Source: JANOSH01 sp031415695 (GTDB lineage: Bacteria > Actinomycetota > Acidimicrobiia > Acidimicrobiales > Ilumatobacteraceae). Taken from it: a DNA stretch of 64,000 nucleotides. The notes beneath the pieces were generated by a model that saw only the letters and a list, made by a program, of their open reading frames with translations, did no database searches and was not told where the DNA came from. The number at the start of each line of letters is the position of its first letter. Positions within the stretch are counted from its first letter, which is position 1. Positions 33,722-42,660 of this stretch are shown piece by piece. The translations under genes were made by a program, and so were the position numbers. The DNA is taken from positions 124,001 through 188,000 of the forward strand of contig JANOSH010000051.1 in NCBI GenBank assembly GCA_031415695.1, in the 5' to 3' direction.

Positions 33722-35335
33722 TTAGCTTGATTGTTCACACAGGCGTCGGGCGATGACCTTCAAGCACAGCGTCTCGTCGGCACCCTCGAAGATGGATAGC
33801 ACACGAGCATCGACATACAAACGACTCACCTTGAACTCTTCGGCGTAACCCATGCCGCCGTGGATCTGTAGCGACTCACGGGCGACCCATTCGGCGGCCT
33901 TGCAGACATACGCCTTGATCATGGACGCCTCCATTGCGCCCTCGCCCTTTGCCATCATTCGTGCCACGGAATACATGAACTGACGACTTGCTTGGATGAT
34001 CACAGCCATTCGGCCGAGTTTCACCTGTGTGAGTTGGTAGTCGACGATGTTGTGCCCGAAAACCTTGCGATTCTGTGCGTAGTCGAGAGCGGCCTCATAG
34101 GCAGCTTGCATAACCCCGACAGCACGTGCGGCCGTTTGCAGTCGTCCGTTTTCGAAGCCTTCCATCTGATAGTAGAACCCCTTGCCGAGGCCGTCCGACC
34201 CGCCGATGAGATTGTCGGCTGGAACCCACCAGTCCTCGAAGGCAATTTCGTAACTATGCATGCCTCGGTACCCGAGCGTGTCGATGGGGCGTCCTTCCAT
34301 CTTGCCGGCGCCGTGATCCTGGGTGAATTCGAAACCGTGGGCAGCGCCTTGGGGCTTGGGCACGATAAACAGTGACAACCCCCGGTGAGCCTTGGTTCGG
34401 TCGGGGTCGGTGCGAGCTAGCAGCATGAGCACGTTGGCGCGTGCTGCAAAGGTGCACCACGTCTTGACCCCGTTGATGACATAGCCAGCCTCGCCGCTTG
34501 CCCCAATCGACGGAGTTGCGGTGACTTTCAAGCCAGCCACATCGCTGCCATAGTCGGGTTCGGTGACGGCCACAGCAGCCATCACCTCGGCGCTCGCGAG
34601 TTTGGGCAGCCAATACCGGCACTGTTCCTCGGTGCCACCCTTCACGAGTGCTCGGGTGAGAATTTCGGGTCGGGTAATGAGCGAGCCGCCGATGCCAAGG
34701 CTGCCTCGGCTCAATTCCTCGGTGGCGATGACCATTCCCATGTAGTCGCTCTCGCCCCCCGCAGCGAACCCGTCGTATTCCTCGGGTACCGACAGGCCGA
34801 ACGCGCCGATCTCGGCGAGTCCTTGGATGATTTCTTCGGGGACATCGGCGTTGTGCCGATGCACATGTTCGGCGCGGGGTGCTATCTCGTTGTCGGCGAA
34901 CGAGCGAAAGACGTCCTGAACCATCTCGAAATCGCTGGCCAGGTGTCGCGGTCCAGCCGTCGTAGCCAGCGAGGCGATGAATTCGGGGTCACGGTACGTT
35001 TCGAGAAACGCCTGCGTCGCAGCTAGCGGATTCGGGTCGAGTCCCCAGAGGCGTTCGCGTCCGGTGAGCCGACCGATGATGTCGTGCAGGCAGTCGGCAA
35101 CGAACGCGCAGGTGAGTGCGGCTTCGACGTCTCCCTTGTTGCCATAGTCCAACATGCCCCGTGAGGTTTCGATCGCGGCAGCGCTGTGGGCAAGGTCGTA
35201 TGCAAGAACCTGGTGCGAATCGGGACCGCCAGCTGCGGTGAGCTGGCGGACGCCCTTGCCAACGACAGACGAGCAGAGCTCGATTACGGATTGCGCGGCA
35301 GCGAGATCAGGGGCCACCGTCCCAGAAGTAGACAT
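33722..35335 (-). CDS. Acyl-CoA dehydrogenase with N-terminal extension
   Basis: This 537-residue FAD enzyme has an extra ~150-residue N-terminal region of helical character before the dehydrogenase core. The core has AAVAVTEPDYGSDVAG and TWCTFAAR in the FAD-binding beta domain, and IHGGMGYAEEFKVSRLYVDAR at the end. Such proteins oxidise the alpha-beta bond of acyl-CoAs. The long form resembles the actinobacterial family linked to unusual acyl substrates. Start is ATG 35335, diverging from the LOG gene with 33 bp between. Confidence 0.9.
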   Translation of the reverse strand: MSTSGTVAPDLAAAQSVIELCSSVVGKGVRQLTAAGGPDSHQVLAYDLAHSAAAIETSRGMLDYGNKGDVEAALTCAFVADCLHDIIGRLTGRERLWGLDPNPLAATQAFLETYRDPEFIASLATTAGPRHLASDFEMVQDVFRSFADNEIAPRAEHVHRHNADVPEEIIQGLAEIGAFGLSVPEEYDGFAAGGESDYMGMVIATEELSRGSLGIGGSLITRPEILTRALVKGGTEEQCRYWLPKLASAEVMAAVAVTEPDYGSDVAGLKVTATPSIGASGEAGYVINGVKTWCTFAARANVLMLLARTDPDRTKAHRGLSLFIVPKPQGAAHGFEFTQDHGAGKMEGRPIDTLGYRGMHSYEIAFEDWWVPADNLIGGSDGLGKGFYYQMEGFENGRLQTAARAVGVMQAAYEAALDYAQNRKVFGHNIVDYQLTQVKLGRMAVIIQASRQFMYSVARMMAKGEGAMEASMIKAYVCKAAEWVARESLQIHGGMGYAEEFKVSRLYVDARVLSIFEGADETLCLKVIARRLCEQSS

Positions 35336-35368
35336 GGTTCGCAGGCTACCAATGGCAGACTGGGAGCG

Positions 35369-35944
35369 ATGATTCAGCGAGTGTGTGTGTATTGCGGTTC
35401 AACCCCGGGGGTCAAGCCGATCTATCGAGACCTAGCCATCGAGCTCGGTCGGAGCCTCGCGGCCGAGGGCCTTGAACTCGTCTACGGCGGTGGGCGCGTC
35501 GGGCTTATGGGTGCGCTGGCCGACGCTTGTCTTGAGGCCGGTGGTCGAGTAACCGGTGTCATTCCACGAGACCTTTGGGACCGAGAAGTAGGTCACACCG
35601 GGCTAACCGATTTGCGAATTGCGTCTGATATGCACGATCGCAAAGCGGCCATGGCCACCCTCGCCGACGGCTTTATTGCTCTGCCGGGGGGCTTTGGCAC
35701 GTTAGAGGAGTTGTTCGAGCAGCTCACCTGGCTCCAGCTCGGTCATCATGCCAAGCCGGTTGCTCTCCTCGATGTCGACGGGTTCTACGGTCCGCTGGTC
35801 GAATTCGTCGCCAAGGCGAGCGAGGCCGGGTTCATCAAACCTGCGCATCGCGACTTGCTACAGCGAGCTGAAACGGTGGCGGACGCTATACAGGTTCTGA
35901 GAAATCCGCCGGTGGCGGCGGTATCCAAATGGGTTGAGGAGTGA
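35369..35944 (+). CDS. LOG family protein (cytokinin riboside 5'-monophosphate phosphoribohydrolase-like)
   Basis: This 191-residue Rossmann-fold protein has LVYGGGRVGLMGALADA and the nucleotide motif ALPGGFGTLEELFEQLTW, both diagnostic of the LOG/TIGR00730 family. Family members hydrolyse the N-glycosidic bond of nucleoside monophosphates. Plant-type cytokinin activation is only one possibility. ATG 35369 has GGGAG close upstream. Its end overlaps the serine hydrolase start as GTGA. Confidence 0.93.
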   Translation: MIQRVCVYCGSTPGVKPIYRDLAIELGRSLAAEGLELVYGGGRVGLMGALADACLEAGGRVTGVIPRDLWDREVGHTGLTDLRIASDMHDRKAAMATLADGFIALPGGFGTLEELFEQLTWLQLGHHAKPVALLDVDGFYGPLVEFVAKASEAGFIKPAHRDLLQRAETVADAIQVLRNPPVAAVSKWVEE

Positions 35945-36900
35945 CTGTTTTGCACGAGATTGATACTGCCTTGGCTGTGCTCGAAGGACTGCGCGGCGAC
36001 GACGGGGTCAGCCTCGCCACCGTCGTTCAGCATCGCGGCCGCATTGTGGCCGAGGCCTACGGGCCCGACGTTGATGCGGATACCACGTTGATCTCGTGGT
36101 CCATGGCCAAAAGTGTAGTGCAGGCTCTGCTTGGCATCTGCGTGGATCGAGGGCTCATTGATCTCGACGAGCCTGCACCGGTCGACGAGTGGCGAAACGA
36201 CGAACGCCAGGCCATCACGATTCGTCAGTTATTACAGATGCGTTCGGGGCTGGCGTGGAACGAGGACTACCTCGACGCGCAGGTCTCGGACGTCATCGAG
36301 ATGCTGTTCGGGTCGGGGGCTGACGATGTTGCTGCTTACGCCGCGGCCAAGCCGTTGGAGCATGCGCCCGGATCCACATGGTTGTACTCATCGGGAACGA
36401 CCAATATTTTGGCCCGGATTGTTGGCACGCTCGTCGGCGGTACCCAATCAAGCATGCACGAGTTCATGTCGGAAGCGTTGTTTGATCCTTTGGGCATGTC
36501 GAGTGCGACCCCGAAGTTCGACACTGCAGGAACGTTCATCGGGTCGTCGTTTTTGTACGCAACTGCTCGTGACTTCGCAAAGTTCGGCGAGCTATACCGC
36601 CTCGGTGGCATCGGTCCGACCGGTCGGCTGATCAGCCAAGCCATGGTGAACGTGGCGTTTGAACCGGCGCCGGTGGTTCTCCCGCCCGACGAGCGTTTTG
36701 GCTACGGCGGCCACTGGTGGTCGTGGGATCGCCAGGGCCTTCCCACGACATTTGGGGCTCATGGTTACGAGCAGCAACGAATCCTTGTCGATGTACCCAG
36801 AGAATTGGTAGTCGTGCAATTGAGCAAGGTCGACGCCGAGCACGGCCCTGCAGTCGATGCGCAACTGGTACGGATCGTCAACGCCTTTGAATCTAGGTAG
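35941..36900 (+). CDS. Beta-lactamase-family serine hydrolase
   Basis: This 319-residue protein has the class C beta-lactamase/penicillin-binding fold. The nucleophile lies in SWSMAKSVV (SxxK), the second motif is YSSGTTN, and the C-terminal region has HGYEQQRI in place of KTG. No signal peptide is visible, so it may be a cytoplasmic esterase or amidase rather than an antibiotic-degrading enzyme. The GTG start is coupled to the LOG gene. Confidence 0.88.
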   Translation: MTVLHEIDTALAVLEGLRGDDGVSLATVVQHRGRIVAEAYGPDVDADTTLISWSMAKSVVQALLGICVDRGLIDLDEPAPVDEWRNDERQAITIRQLLQMRSGLAWNEDYLDAQVSDVIEMLFGSGADDVAAYAAAKPLEHAPGSTWLYSSGTTNILARIVGTLVGGTQSSMHEFMSEALFDPLGMSSATPKFDTAGTFIGSSFLYATARDFAKFGELYRLGGIGPTGRLISQAMVNVAFEPAPVVLPPDERFGYGGHWWSWDRQGLPTTFGAHGYEQQRILVDVPRELVVVQLSKVDAEHGPAVDAQLVRIVNAFESR

Positions 36901-36974
36901 CACCAAACGGTGCTCCGACGGCGCTAGTCTCGGCAGATGAGGTGCTGCGCAGTCATTACGCGTGGTCGGCAGGC

Positions 36975-38168
36975 ATGAGCCAACCCCGACCAGCAGCTCT
37001 GGGCCTCAGGTCCGAAGCACGAGCGGCTCGTCCCGGCCGCCGGGTGGTCGGCAATGCCGTCAAGGTCGCCTTCGGGCTGTTGTTGTTCTTTGTATTCGGC
37101 CTGCCGGCGCTTGCCAAGGGGCGCGAGGGTTTCCAACTTCTTGCCGACGTTAGCCCGTTGCTACTTCTGTGCGGCTTTGGGCTGGAACTCGCAGCCCTGT
37201 TCTCCTACTCGCTCATGACAAAAGCTGCACTTCCGAAGCAAGCGGTATCGCTGGCGTCGCTCACTCGAATTCAGTTCGCCACCAAGACGCTCACCAATGT
37301 TGTGCCAGGCGGCAGCGCTGCTGGCTCGGCGCTCGGCTACCGGCTGCTCACGTTGGCAGGCGTCTCGGGCGCCGATGCCGGGTTCGCGCTGGCGACCGTT
37401 GGTTTGACTTCGGCTGTGGTCTTGAATCTGCTGCTTTGGGTGGCGTTGATAATATCGATACCGGTCATTGGCTACCGGCCCATATATGTGATTGTTGGGA
37501 TTGTTGGTCTGGTCGTTATGGGTCTGTTCGGTGGTGCGGTCATTGCACTAATGAAGGGCCACCAGCAGTCCGAACGGGGTCTTCGCTTGCTCGCTCGGCG
37601 AGTGAGCTGGTTGGACGAGGACCGAATTGGCGAACTGGTGCAGCGGTTGGCCCGTCGGTTGCGCGAGTTGCTTGCCGACCGGTCGTTGCTGCGTCGCCTG
37701 GTCATTTGGTCATTGGCGAATTGGCTGCTCGATGCAGCTGCGTTGTGGGTGTTTCTCCGGGCGTTTGGAGTCTCGGCTCGGCCCGACGGGCTGATTGTCG
37801 CGTTCGGCGCGGCCAACGTCTTGGCCGCGTTGCCGCTCACGCCGGGTGGGCTGGGTGTGGTCGAAACGGTCCTGACCACCATGCTGGTACTCGTTGGTGT
37901 CGGTACCGCCGAGGCCAGCTTCGGCGTCAGTGTGTACCGGATTGCGCAATTCTGGCTGCCAATTCCTGCGGGAGCCATTGCGTACCTGTCGCTTCGGCTC
38001 GGCCCGTGGAGAGTCGACCGTGAACATCGCCTCGGTGATCTCAGAACCGAAGCGGCCTCCGTTGTACGCAGTGGCGAGAATGTGTACGACTGGTTCGAGC
38101 AGTTCGATGCAAGCCGACCCGCACCGGCGACCGGCGTCATCATCGAGTCTGACAAGGATGCGCCCTGA
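36975..38168 (+). CDS. UPF0104/lysylphosphatidylglycerol-synthetase-type flippase-like membrane protein
   Basis: This 397-residue integral membrane protein has about eight helices: FGLLLFFVFGLPALA, FGLELAALFSYSLM, then AANVLAALPLTPGGLGVVE. The motif LPxTPGGLGVVE and TNVVPGGSAAG are typical of the UPF0104/YbhN/AglD2 family, which moves or modifies lipids at the membrane. A soluble basic tail follows. ATG 36975 is chosen over upstream in-frame codons. Its stop overlaps the inferred CTG start of mutY. Confidence 0.82.
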   Translation: MSQPRPAALGLRSEARAARPGRRVVGNAVKVAFGLLLFFVFGLPALAKGREGFQLLADVSPLLLLCGFGLELAALFSYSLMTKAALPKQAVSLASLTRIQFATKTLTNVVPGGSAAGSALGYRLLTLAGVSGADAGFALATVGLTSAVVLNLLLWVALIISIPVIGYRPIYVIVGIVGLVVMGLFGGAVIALMKGHQQSERGLRLLARRVSWLDEDRIGELVQRLARRLRELLADRSLLRRLVIWSLANWLLDAAALWVFLRAFGVSARPDGLIVAFGAANVLAALPLTPGGLGVVETVLTTMLVLVGVGTAEASFGVSVYRIAQFWLPIPAGAIAYLSLRLGPWRVDREHRLGDLRTEAASVVRSGENVYDWFEQFDASRPAPATGVIIESDKDAP

Positions 38169-39034
38169 CGTCGCTAGCGGCGCTTGACTCATCCCTCGTT
38201 CTCGCGTGGGGAGCAACGAGGCTGCGGGATTTGCCGTGGCGCGCCACTCGGGACCCGTGGGCAATCCTCGTTTCCGAGGTCATGCTGCAGCAAACGCAAG
38301 CGGAACGGGTGATTCCGAAATGGTTGAGTTTCATGGAGCGGTGGCCAACCGTTCAGGCATGTTCGGCTGCTTCGCTCGGTGATGTCCTGCGAGTGTGGCA
38401 GGGCCTTGGTTATCCGCGCCGTGCTCGAAACCTGCATGAGACGGCGACCATTTTGAGTAGCCAAGAAGGGGTGTTTCCCGACACGCTGCCGGGTCTGCTC
38501 GCTCTGCCCGGTGTGGGGGCCTACACGGCGAGAGCCATTCTTGCGTTTGCCTTCGAGCGTGACGCAGCGGTGGTCGATACCAACGTGGCCCGGGTTTTGG
38601 CTCGAATGAGTGGGATGCGCCTCACATCCTCGGACGTTCAGCGCCTGGCCGATGAGCTGGTGCCGAGCGGCCACGGTTGGGTGTGGAACCAACTCATGCT
38701 CGACCTTGGGGCAACGGTGTGCACCGCTCGTTCACCTGGCTGCAGCCGGTGCCCTGTTGCCGGGGGGTGTGCCTGGCGCTCGGGCGGATCTCTGCAGTCC
38801 GATCCGGCGGTTGGCTCGGCCGGGGTGTCTGGTCCGCAGGCCCGCTTTGAGGGTAGCGATCGTCAGGCGCGCGGTCGACTGCTGCGCCGGCTGGCAGCCG
38901 GCCCTGTCGAACGTTCGGCTGCGCAGGCAATACTGGCCATGAGTGATGTGCGACGCGCAGAACGGATCGTTGTAGGCCTTCTCCAGGACAGGCTAATTAC
39001 CGCAAGGGCAGGCCAGTTAGCACTTCCCGAGTAA
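38165..39034 (+). CDS. mutY: A/G-specific adenine glycosylase
   Basis: This DNA repair enzyme removes A mispaired with 8-oxoG. SEVMLQQTQ holds the catalytic Glu, PGVGAYTARAILAF is the HhH-GPD motif, and VVDTNVARVLAR has the catalytic Asp. The [4Fe-4S] ligands are spaced C-x6-C-x2-C-x5-C (CTARSPGCSRCPVAGGC). The first ATG/GTG/TTG start is TTG 38231, which would cut the conserved N-terminal helix (AWGATRLRDLPWR). A CTG at 38165 restores it, has AAGGA 6 nt upstream, and overlaps the previous stop. The MutT-like C-terminal domain is reduced. Confidence 0.9.
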   Translation: MTSLAALDSSLVLAWGATRLRDLPWRATRDPWAILVSEVMLQQTQAERVIPKWLSFMERWPTVQACSAASLGDVLRVWQGLGYPRRARNLHETATILSSQEGVFPDTLPGLLALPGVGAYTARAILAFAFERDAAVVDTNVARVLARMSGMRLTSSDVQRLADELVPSGHGWVWNQLMLDLGATVCTARSPGCSRCPVAGGCAWRSGGSLQSDPAVGSAGVSGPQARFEGSDRQARGRLLRRLAAGPVERSAAQAILAMSDVRRAERIVVGLLQDRLITARAGQLALPE

Positions 39035-39149
39035 CGTCGCTGCCTGTCACATGACCTCAGGGCAATCAGATGATCACGTTGTTGCGGCAAGAGTGCCGAC
39101 GCAGCGACCTAGTTGAGGAACCACCCGGCAAGCCCGAGTTGCTTCGTTG

Positions 39150-39668
39150 CTAGCCGTTGGTCACCGCCTTCAAGATGGCCTCGAAGGCCTCGTCGGCGTA
39201 AGTGCGCATTTCGTCGTCGGTACGGTCTTGTATGGGGTGAGGCGTAAAGACACGAGCGGCAGCGAAGCCGAGAGCCACGGATTGCACTTCGGCGGCCTGC
39301 ACGAACTCTCCGGACGCCACAAATACTCCCGGCAACCCACGTGATTCGAGATCGGCGATGTCGTGCACACTGCACGACGTGCAACTGCCTCAATCGGCGA
39401 GCGCTTCAATGACAACTTCGCATTGCGTCGCGATTTCGTGGCGAAGGTCGACCGGCGCCGGTTTGGTAAAGGTAGGTTTGCGATAGCGACGAACGATGGC
39501 ACCGTGCTCGACGAGACGAGCTTCGATCTGATCGAGGAAGACGTTGCCTCGGGGTTTGGAGATGTCGAGCAGACCTACCGTGCGACCACGTAGTGACGCT
39601 GGTCGTTCGACTAAGGCTCGGGTGGTGATGCTGCGTTCGCTACTCGGGTCGAGAACAGTGAGGGCCAT
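39150..39668 (-). CDS. UGSC-family selenoprotein (in-frame TGA read as selenocysteine)
   Basis: Two abutting frames joined by a TGA at 39390-39392 give one 172-residue protein, MALTVLDPSSERS to ILKAVTNG. The TGA falls in D-TGA-GSCTSCSVHD, so residue 93 would be selenocysteine in the motif U-G-S-C with Cys96 and Cys99 after it. This is the defining motif of the UGSC (seleno)protein family. The sequence on both sides is coherent, and a SECIS hairpin follows. GGAGG overlaps the stop of the upstream thioredoxin-like fusion gene. It is probably a redox protein. SelB and the Sec machinery would lie elsewhere. Confidence 0.88.
39360..39378 (-). promoter_or_regulatory. Bacterial SECIS element of the UGSC selenoprotein
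   Basis: On the minus strand, 11 nt after the TGA, GTCGTGCA pairs perfectly with TGCACGAC around a 3-nt GTG loop. The apical loop begins with G and lies about 20 nt after the UGA. Both fit published bacterial SECIS rules (loop of 3-14 nt with an early G, 16-37 nt from UGA). It would recruit SelB with Sec-tRNA. Confidence 0.8.
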
Positions 39669-39677
39669 ATGGGAAAC

Positions 39678-41132
39678 CTACCTCCAAGAATCGATGGGTG
39701 TGCACACGGGCTGGCTGCCGACTGTTCCGTTGGCCCAGCCGCCGATGACGGCGCTGAACAGTCCGGCACCTCCGCCGGCGTGGACCAGCAGCAGGCCATT
39801 GGGGCGGAACTTGGGAAGGCTGGCCGAGGCCAGGTGTTCGGGGATACCTTCGGCGATGCCGCCGACGCCTCGCGCTAGCTCACTGCCCGGCCGAATAGTT
39901 CGGGTATTTAGTTCGTCGAGGACGCGTTCACGGTTCCAACCTGCGTCGGCAAATACCCGTGCGTGCTCGGGACCTACGACGACAATGGCATCAAATCCAA
40001 GTACCAACTTTGGGTGGTGCATGGTGGTCAGAACCGCAGCCATACTTGATGCCAGGCTTTCGGGCGTGCGGCTGAGTTGGTCGACAATGGAATGGGGTGC
40101 TTCGCCCGGGAAGAGCGTGACGGTGTTGACCCCTGCGTCGTAGCCAAACTGGTGCGACAACGCCGACCACGGTGACGCTTCCTCGTCCTCGGCGAAACAC
40201 AAACCGATTTTGCCCGGGTTGCCGTGGGCGGCTCGGTCGATGCCCTGTGGCCGCCCGCCGCCGACGTTACGTATTACGAGTTGCAGCGCCCTACCAATAG
40301 TGGAGTTGGCCCGGTTGCCTTGGCCGAGGACATTGCCAGCCGAGTTCATGCCGATGTCGCGTCGGATGGGGCCGTTTACTACAAGTACAGGACCCACGGA
40401 CATGGTTGTGGCTAGTACTCCATGCATGTTGAACTCGTCGGTGCACGCAGCCGCGACTGCAGCCAGAACTATCGGGAGATACTCTGGCTTGCATCCGGCC
40501 AGTACGGCATTTATCGCAACTTTTTCAACCGTAACGGGCACGAGGTCGGGAGGTACCGTGGCGATGATCTCGTCGGGTGAGCGAGAGGTTCCGGCGAGCA
40601 TTCGTAGCACCCGTTCGGGCGTTGGCGGAACAACTGGTAGGCCGTCGCTCCAACCTCGGTCGAACATCGCCTCCCACTCGTCTTCCAGACTGGCGAACTC
40701 GACACGTCGGCTCCGCAGCACTGATCCCTCGAATCGCACCGCTAGCTCGATGGCCCGATCGGGGTCGACCGACAAGGACCCGCAACCCGGTCGATACGGT
40801 GCGAGTCCTGCACCGAGCGGCTCGATACCGACGAAGTCCTGCCATTGCTGTTGATTCCACCCTTCGACCCGTCCAGTCACCACGCCACCGGTGACTCGCA
40901 ACAGCGTAGGAACCGTGTCGATGTCGTGGTGGTAGCTGACCCGTAGATCGGTATCGTCGATGACGTCGAAACCGGAGGGGAACTGAGGATCGTCCTGGCT
41001 GAACACCGCCGTGAGCACACCGTGCTGGCGTAGTTCGTCGAGGACTGGCACGACGAAGGTGCAGGTGGGACAGTCCCTCTTCAACACAGCGACGACACCG
41101 TCCGAAAGAGGGGCAAGAGAAGGGTCGGGCAT
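39678..41132 (-). CDS. Thioredoxin-like domain fused to UGSC-partner domain
   Basis: Residues 1-115 of this 484-residue protein form a thioredoxin-like domain with redox motif Cys21-Pro-Thr-Cys24 (LKRDCPTCTFV) and a cis-Pro loop (TVPTLLRVTGG). Residues about 150-484 form a large domain of unknown function with WSDGLPVVPPTPERVLRML, ending near AGLFSAVIGGWANG. It is nine nucleotides upstream of the UGSC selenoprotein gene on the same strand, so the pair is an operon. I infer that the thioredoxin part serves the selenoprotein. Start is the GTG/ATG codon at 41132. Confidence 0.82.
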   Translation of the reverse strand: MPDPSLAPLSDGVVAVLKRDCPTCTFVVPVLDELRQHGVLTAVFSQDDPQFPSGFDVIDDTDLRVSYHHDIDTVPTLLRVTGGVVTGRVEGWNQQQWQDFVGIEPLGAGLAPYRPGCGSLSVDPDRAIELAVRFEGSVLRSRRVEFASLEDEWEAMFDRGWSDGLPVVPPTPERVLRMLAGTSRSPDEIIATVPPDLVPVTVEKVAINAVLAGCKPEYLPIVLAAVAAACTDEFNMHGVLATTMSVGPVLVVNGPIRRDIGMNSAGNVLGQGNRANSTIGRALQLVIRNVGGGRPQGIDRAAHGNPGKIGLCFAEDEEASPWSALSHQFGYDAGVNTVTLFPGEAPHSIVDQLSRTPESLASSMAAVLTTMHHPKLVLGFDAIVVVGPEHARVFADAGWNRERVLDELNTRTIRPGSELARGVGGIAEGIPEHLASASLPKFRPNGLLLVHAGGGAGLFSAVIGGWANGTVGSQPVCTPIDSWR

Positions 41133-41180
41133 GGCGCGAACCTACTTGCATACAGTGAATAGAGCGACAGCGGGACAAGC

Positions 41181-41204
41181 CATCGTGAGACTTTCGTCAC
41201 GATG
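41181..41204. repeat. 8-bp inverted repeat in a divergent promoter region
   Basis: CATCGTGA and TCACGATG form a perfect inverted repeat with an 8-nt spacer. It lies between the divergent starts of the thioredoxin-fusion operon (41132) and the MBL gene (41277). It could be a regulator site or a 5'-leader hairpin. Confidence 0.45.
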
Positions 41205-41276
41205 CCTCGTCCAAGACGTTCTGCGCGCCGTAGGGTAGTAAACAGCGGCATAGCGAGCTTAGGGAGGGGGAAACCG

Positions 41277-42107
41277 GTGCGAGTCTCGTTCTACGGTGTG
41301 CGAGGGTCGACGCCATGCTCGTGCCCCGACCTCGCCCGTTACGGCGGGAATACGTCCTGTGTTGCTGTCGAGGCGCCCGGCGAGCACCCAATCGTTCTGG
41401 ACCTCGGTACTGGCGCTCGATTCTTCGGGCAAGTTCGCCCTGGCCACGAGACGTACGAGGGCACGGTCTTGTTGAGCCATTTACATTGGGATCATGTACA
41501 GGGTTTGCCGTTCTTTGGTCCGGCGTTGGCCCGTGGTGCCTCAATCGACATTTATGTGCCGGAACAGGTGGGTCAGACCGGAGCCGAGGCGTTCAACGGT
41601 TTCTTTCGGCCGCCGTACTTCCCAATAACTGTCGATCAAATGCCAGCCACTATTTCGGTGCACGACTGCCCGGAAGGAATTATGCACGTTGGTGGCATCG
41701 AGGTGCTGTCGCGGCTTATTCCTCACGTCGGTCCAACATTGGGCTATCGGCTCACCTGGCAGGGGCGGTCAGTGGCGTACCTTCCGGACCATCAACAACC
41801 CGTCGATGATAGGCACGTGTTTGCCGAGGCTGCTCTTGCGCTGTGTGCCGATGCCGACCTCGTTATTCACGACGCGCAGTTCACTCGCGAAGATTTTGTG
41901 TCTAAGGCACATTGGGGTCATTGCACGGTCGACTATGCAGTCGAACTCGCCATACGGTCAAAAGCGCGGCGGCTTGCTCTGTTTCACCATGACCCGTCGC
42001 GTACCGACGACGCGATCGACGAACTCGAGCGGTGCGCTATGCAGGTCGGCGAACGATTCGGACTTCAGGTGTTTGCTGCGAGCGAAGGCATGTCGATCGA
42101 GCTCTAG
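41277..42107 (+). CDS. MBL-fold metallohydrolase
   Basis: This 276-residue protein begins at GTG 41277 with a strong GGGAGGGGG upstream (VRVSFYGVRGSTP). It has the metal motif SHLHWDHVQGLPFF, then HDAQFT, and a later HWGHCTVDYAVELA with the remaining ligands. The opening GVRGSTP is typical of an RNase Z/phosphodiesterase-like MBL clade whose members can hydrolyse cyclic nucleotides. The substrate is unknown. Confidence 0.9.
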   Translation: MRVSFYGVRGSTPCSCPDLARYGGNTSCVAVEAPGEHPIVLDLGTGARFFGQVRPGHETYEGTVLLSHLHWDHVQGLPFFGPALARGASIDIYVPEQVGQTGAEAFNGFFRPPYFPITVDQMPATISVHDCPEGIMHVGGIEVLSRLIPHVGPTLGYRLTWQGRSVAYLPDHQQPVDDRHVFAEAALALCADADLVIHDAQFTREDFVSKAHWGHCTVDYAVELAIRSKARRLALFHHDPSRTDDAIDELERCAMQVGERFGLQVFAASEGMSIEL

Positions 42108-42177
42108 CCCGCCTTCGGCGTCGCTTGCTCTCTACCGGTCGCTTCATCGCTCCGCCATTAACGCGTACTGTTGTGGC

Positions 42178-42660
42178 GTGAGCGACTTCGACACCTCAAC
42201 GTTCCGCCAGGTGCTTGGCCATTTTGCAACCGGCGTTACGGTAGTGGCGAGCGACCCCGTGGGTTCGCCGCCAGTTGGCATCACCATTGGTTCCTTCACG
42301 TCTGTGTCGCTCGACCCCCCTCTGGTCGGGTTTCTACCGCAGAAGTCGTCGCAGTCATGGCCGTCCATCGAACGTGCCGGTCGGTTCTGCGTTAACGTCT
42401 TGGCCGCCGATCAAGGTGATTTGTGCTGGCGTTTCGCCAAGGAAGGCAACGACAAGTTCGACGGCATTAGTTGGTCTCGATCGCCCGGCGGGTCACCAGT
42501 GCTTAGCGGAGCGTTGGCGTGGATCGATTGCGAAGTGTTCCAGGTGGTCGACGCCGGAGATCACCTTTTTGTGCTCGGCCTGGTCACAGGAATGGGCAGC
42601 GCTTCGGGCGACCCGTTGCTCTTCTTCAAGGGCAAACTCGGAGGCTTCCAGCCCTCATGA
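42178..42660 (+). CDS. Flavin reductase domain protein
   Basis: This 160-residue protein matches the HpaC/ActVB-type flavin reductase domain: FRQVLGHFATGVTVV, then ITIGSFTSVSLDPPLVGF and FCVNVLAADQGDL, ending in DPLLFFKGKLGGF. It would supply reduced flavin to a monooxygenase. The start is GTG 42178, and the longer open frame upstream overlaps the MBL gene. It overlaps the MauE-like gene as ATGA. Confidence 0.9.
   Translation: MSDFDTSTFRQVLGHFATGVTVVASDPVGSPPVGITIGSFTSVSLDPPLVGFLPQKSSQSWPSIERAGRFCVNVLAADQGDLCWRFAKEGNDKFDGISWSRSPGGSPVLSGALAWIDCEVFQVVDAGDHLFVLGLVTGMGSASGDPLLFFKGKLGGFQPS

Noticed and set aside
39035..39110. Terminator after mutY
   Set aside because: GTCGCTGC and GCAGCGAC are complementary but more than 50 nt apart with no T tract, so a hairpin terminator is unlikely.
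39390..39392. Frameshift or nonsense pseudogene at the TGA
   Set aside because: No frame change is needed, the TGA fits the U of the UGSC motif, and a SECIS hairpin follows at the right distance.
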